DNA of 7,188 bases, taken from contig SHLU01000123.1 of assembly GCA_004282995.1 (NCBI GenBank), positions 1 through 7,188 on the forward strand, written 5' to 3'. The notes below the pieces were generated by a model. It ran no database searches, had not been told where the DNA came from, and saw nothing but the letters and a program-made list of their open reading frames with translations. A program made the translations under genes and the position numbers. Shown here in pieces: positions 5,700-7,188 of this stretch. How positions within the stretch are numbered: position 1 is the stretch's first letter; the number at the start of each line of letters is the position of its first letter. The DNA is from Sphingomonadaceae bacterium (GTDB lineage Bacteria; Pseudomonadota; Alphaproteobacteria; Sphingomonadales; Sphingomonadaceae).

Positions 5700-6049
5700 C
5701 GCTCGACGCTCTTGAGTAGACGCCGTTCCATCGGCGCCAGTACGCCGGCCAGTTCATGCCCGCGCTTGAGTACTTGCCCGTGTTCCCCGAACAGCGTCCA
5801 CATGCCTTGCCGGTTGCGCAATGCGGGGCGTTTTTCCAGCCGCGCCTGCGGGCGCTCGGCAGCCCGGCGGAAGGCGTCGAAGATCGCCGCATCACGGGTG
5901 AAATCCATCGCGTAGTCACGCCACTGACCAGCGGCGACCATGCGGCCATAAAGATCGAGAATGCGTTGCAATTCTTCGCGTGCGAAACCGATCTGGTTAG
6001 GCTTACGACCAGGGAAGGCGACGATCTTATCGCCCGGCAGTGGCGTCAT
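5696..6049 (-). CDS. DUF2794 family protein
   Basis: The 117-residue product matches the alphaproteobacterial DUF2794 family, which has no established function. The family signature is clear: F-x-R-x-EL-x-x-IL-x-x-YGRMVAAGQWRDYAMDF at about residues 22-50, then FRRAAERPQARLEKRP and QVLKRGHELAGVL toward the end. It is predicted soluble, with no signal peptide or membrane segment. Its ATG shares one base with the cysE stop (TGATG at 6047-6051), so translation is probably coupled to cysE and no strong Shine-Dalgarno is needed. It is the last gene of the hdaA-cysE-DUF2794 run. Its TAG and the TAG of the opposing membrane-protein gene overlap within the palindrome CTAG (5696-5699). The family is confident; the role is unknown. 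Confidence 0.9.
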   Translation of the reverse strand: MTPLPGDKIVAFPGRKPNQIGFAREELQRILDLYGRMVAAGQWRDYAMDFTRDAAIFDAFRRAAERPQARLEKRPALRNRQGMWTLFGEHGQVLKRGHELAGVLAPMERRLLKSVER

Positions 6050-6756
6050 CAGCTATCTGTCCCGCTGCGGCGCGAGGCAGGCTCCGACCGCGCCTCCTTC
6101 AATGCTTCGATCTCTGCTCGAAGACTGGCCAATTCCGCTTCCAACGCGAGCACACGCCTGGTTCCATCAGTGACCAGTTCCTCGCACGGCTCGTCACACG
6201 GGGTACCATAGGGGATAAATTCGCGCAGCCAGTCCTCTGCCGGGACCAATGTCGAGCGGGCTTTGAGGCCGATCATCGTCGCGCCTTCGGGCACGTCGTC
6301 GGTAACGACCGCATTGGCCCCGATCCGCGCGCGGGTGCCAATGCTGATCGGGCCGATCACCTGTGCACCCGAGCCGATAATGACATTGTCGCCTATGGTC
6401 GGATGACGCTTGCCGCCGACCCCGTTGGTCGGATTGGTGCCGCCCAGGGTAACGCATTGATAGATGGTCACATCATCGCCGATTTCCGCCGTCTCGCCGA
6501 TCACTGTGAAACCGTGGTCGATAAAGAAGTTCTTGCCGATCTTCGCACCGGGATGAATGTCGATCGCGGTCAGGAAGCGGCTGAGATGGTTCACGAGACG
6601 AGCGAGGAAATACATCCGTGCTTCGAACAGCCAATGCGCCAGCCGATGCATGCCCAGCGCCAGGACACCAGGGTATAGCAGGATTTCCCAACGGGTCCGC
6701 GGCGCGGGATCACGTTGGTGGATAGAGTCCAGATAACTGGCAAGACCCTTGAGCAT
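6049..6756 (-). CDS. cysE: Serine O-acetyltransferase with a coiled-coil tail
   Basis: CysE transfers acetyl from acetyl-CoA to L-serine, giving O-acetylserine, the carbon skeleton for cysteine in sulfate assimilation. The 235 residues have a short helical N-terminus (1-60) and then left-handed beta-helix hexapeptide repeats (about 62-170). AIDIHPGAKIGKNFFIDHG carries D66 and H81, spaced as the catalytic Asp/His pair of E. coli CysE. TLGGTN and GGKRHP (about 103-118) also match. The N-terminal domain is shorter than in the enteric enzyme, as in EpsC-like forms. The usual GVPARxxGKP ending is altered to GLKARSTLVPAEDW, and residues about 200-220 form a heptad-like Leu/Ala/Glu helix. The ATG at 6754-6756 is chosen because upstream Met codons would run into hdaA; GGAG lies 11 bases before it. 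The gap to hdaA is 28 bases. A related serine acetyltransferase-like specificity is possible. Confidence 0.92.
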   Translation of the reverse strand: MLKGLASYLDSIHQRDPAPRTRWEILLYPGVLALGMHRLAHWLFEARMYFLARLVNHLSRFLTAIDIHPGAKIGKNFFIDHGFTVIGETAEIGDDVTIYQCVTLGGTNPTNGVGGKRHPTIGDNVIIGSGAQVIGPISIGTRARIGANAVVTDDVPEGATMIGLKARSTLVPAEDWLREFIPYGTPCDEPCEELVTDGTRRVLALEAELASLRAEIEALKEARSEPASRRSGTDS

Positions 6757-6784
6757 ATGGCGGGATTCTCCCACTTTTGCGGCC

Positions 6785-7188
6785 CTATAGCAAGCGTGCC
6801 TGCTCCGGCCCTTGTACAGCTTCGAGCGCATCGCGCCAAATTCCCAGCGTCGGAGCGACTTTGCGTTCGAGGCTCAACCTGTCGATATTATCGACCAGTT
6901 TCTCGATTTCGGCAAAGCTGCGCGAGCTGCGCGGAACGAGATAGGTAAGCGCATCTTCGCCCAGAACAAGGCCGCGGCGAGCGGCATGGCTGAGGATGAG
7001 TTGCCCTACCATGGCATCGTCGGGTGAACCGATTTCCAGGTGCAAGGCCGCGCCGAGCCGCGATGCAAGGGCCGGAAGCGCAATATCCCACCCTTCGCCG
7101 TCCGCAATCAGCAGCAGCTTCTCGCCGCTCTCCTGCGCCCGGTTCCAGCGATGGAACAGCGCGGTTTCATCCTTGGCATCGGCCCCGT
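6785..7188 (-). CDS. hdaA: DnaA-like replication regulator (HdaA type), C-terminal part
   Basis: The last 134 residues are present; the 5' end lies beyond the right edge. The sequence matches the C-terminal half of the DnaA-homologous AAA+ protein Hda/HdaA. Hda acts with the beta sliding clamp to promote ATP hydrolysis by DnaA and so limits re-initiation at the origin. ETALFHRWNRAQESGEKLLLIA and LPALASRLGAA correspond to the Walker-B/sensor-1 region of the family, in which active-site residues are often degenerate. IGSPDDAMVGQLILSHAARRGL and YLVPRSSRSFAEIEKLVDNID form the lid helices with the sensor-2 Arg. No DNA-binding domain IV follows, which separates it from DnaA. The clamp-binding N-terminus is not visible. 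It is the first visible gene of the run that continues into cysE and DUF2794. Confidence 0.85.
   Translation of the reverse strand, partial: GADAKDETALFHRWNRAQESGEKLLLIADGEGWDIALPALASRLGAALHLEIGSPDDAMVGQLILSHAARRGLVLGEDALTYLVPRSSRSFAEIEKLVDNIDRLSLERKVAPTLGIWRDALEAVQGPEQARLL

Noticed and set aside
6757..6831. Upstream Met start for cysE
   Set aside because: It would overlap the end of hdaA by about 47 bases and add a basic, non-conserved stretch; the ATG at 6756 has GGAG upstream.

Overview
The window reads as chromosomal DNA of a GC-rich alphaproteobacterium, most likely a member of the Sphingomonadales (Erythrobacter/Altererythrobacter-like). The support is the family content: a SciP/DUF1153-type small regulator, a DUF2794 protein, an HdaA-type DnaA-like protein and a LiuR-like operator, together with GC-rich codon use. 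The order assignment is an inference from gene content, not from a marker gene. I see no insertion sequence, phage, CRISPR, tRNA or rRNA.

Layout, left to right. (1) The 3' end of a prolyl-oligopeptidase-family (S9) gene on the plus strand, followed by a clear hairpin terminator. (2) A short SciP-like gene (plus), convergent with a single-domain PilZ gene (minus). The DNA upstream of the SciP-like gene carries an exact CtrA half-site and a near-match to the SciP DNA motif. (3) glmU (minus), for UDP-GlcNAc synthesis, divergent from a phosphoglycolate-phosphatase-like HAD gene (plus). (4) A (3R)-hydroxyacyl-CoA dehydrogenase of the MFE-2/HSD17B4 type (plus), preceded by a LiuR-like imperfect palindrome, then a ten-helix membrane protein of unknown function (plus). 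(5) A minus-strand operon: 3' part of a DnaA-like gene (hdaA), cysE (serine O-acetyltransferase) and a DUF2794 gene. The DUF2794 gene meets the membrane-protein gene tail to tail, and their stop codons overlap.

Most genes are housekeeping: cell-wall precursor, sulfur assimilation, 2-phosphoglycolate salvage, acyl-CoA oxidation and control of replication initiation. The least ordinary part is the junction between the dehydrogenase and the membrane protein. Three related segments (A, B', C) lie there: A contains sequence next to the dehydrogenase stop codon, C contains the GTG start codon of the membrane protein, and the middle segment can pair with either. This looks like a mutually exclusive RNA switch or a cluster of operator half-sites, and it is the best candidate here for something undescribed.
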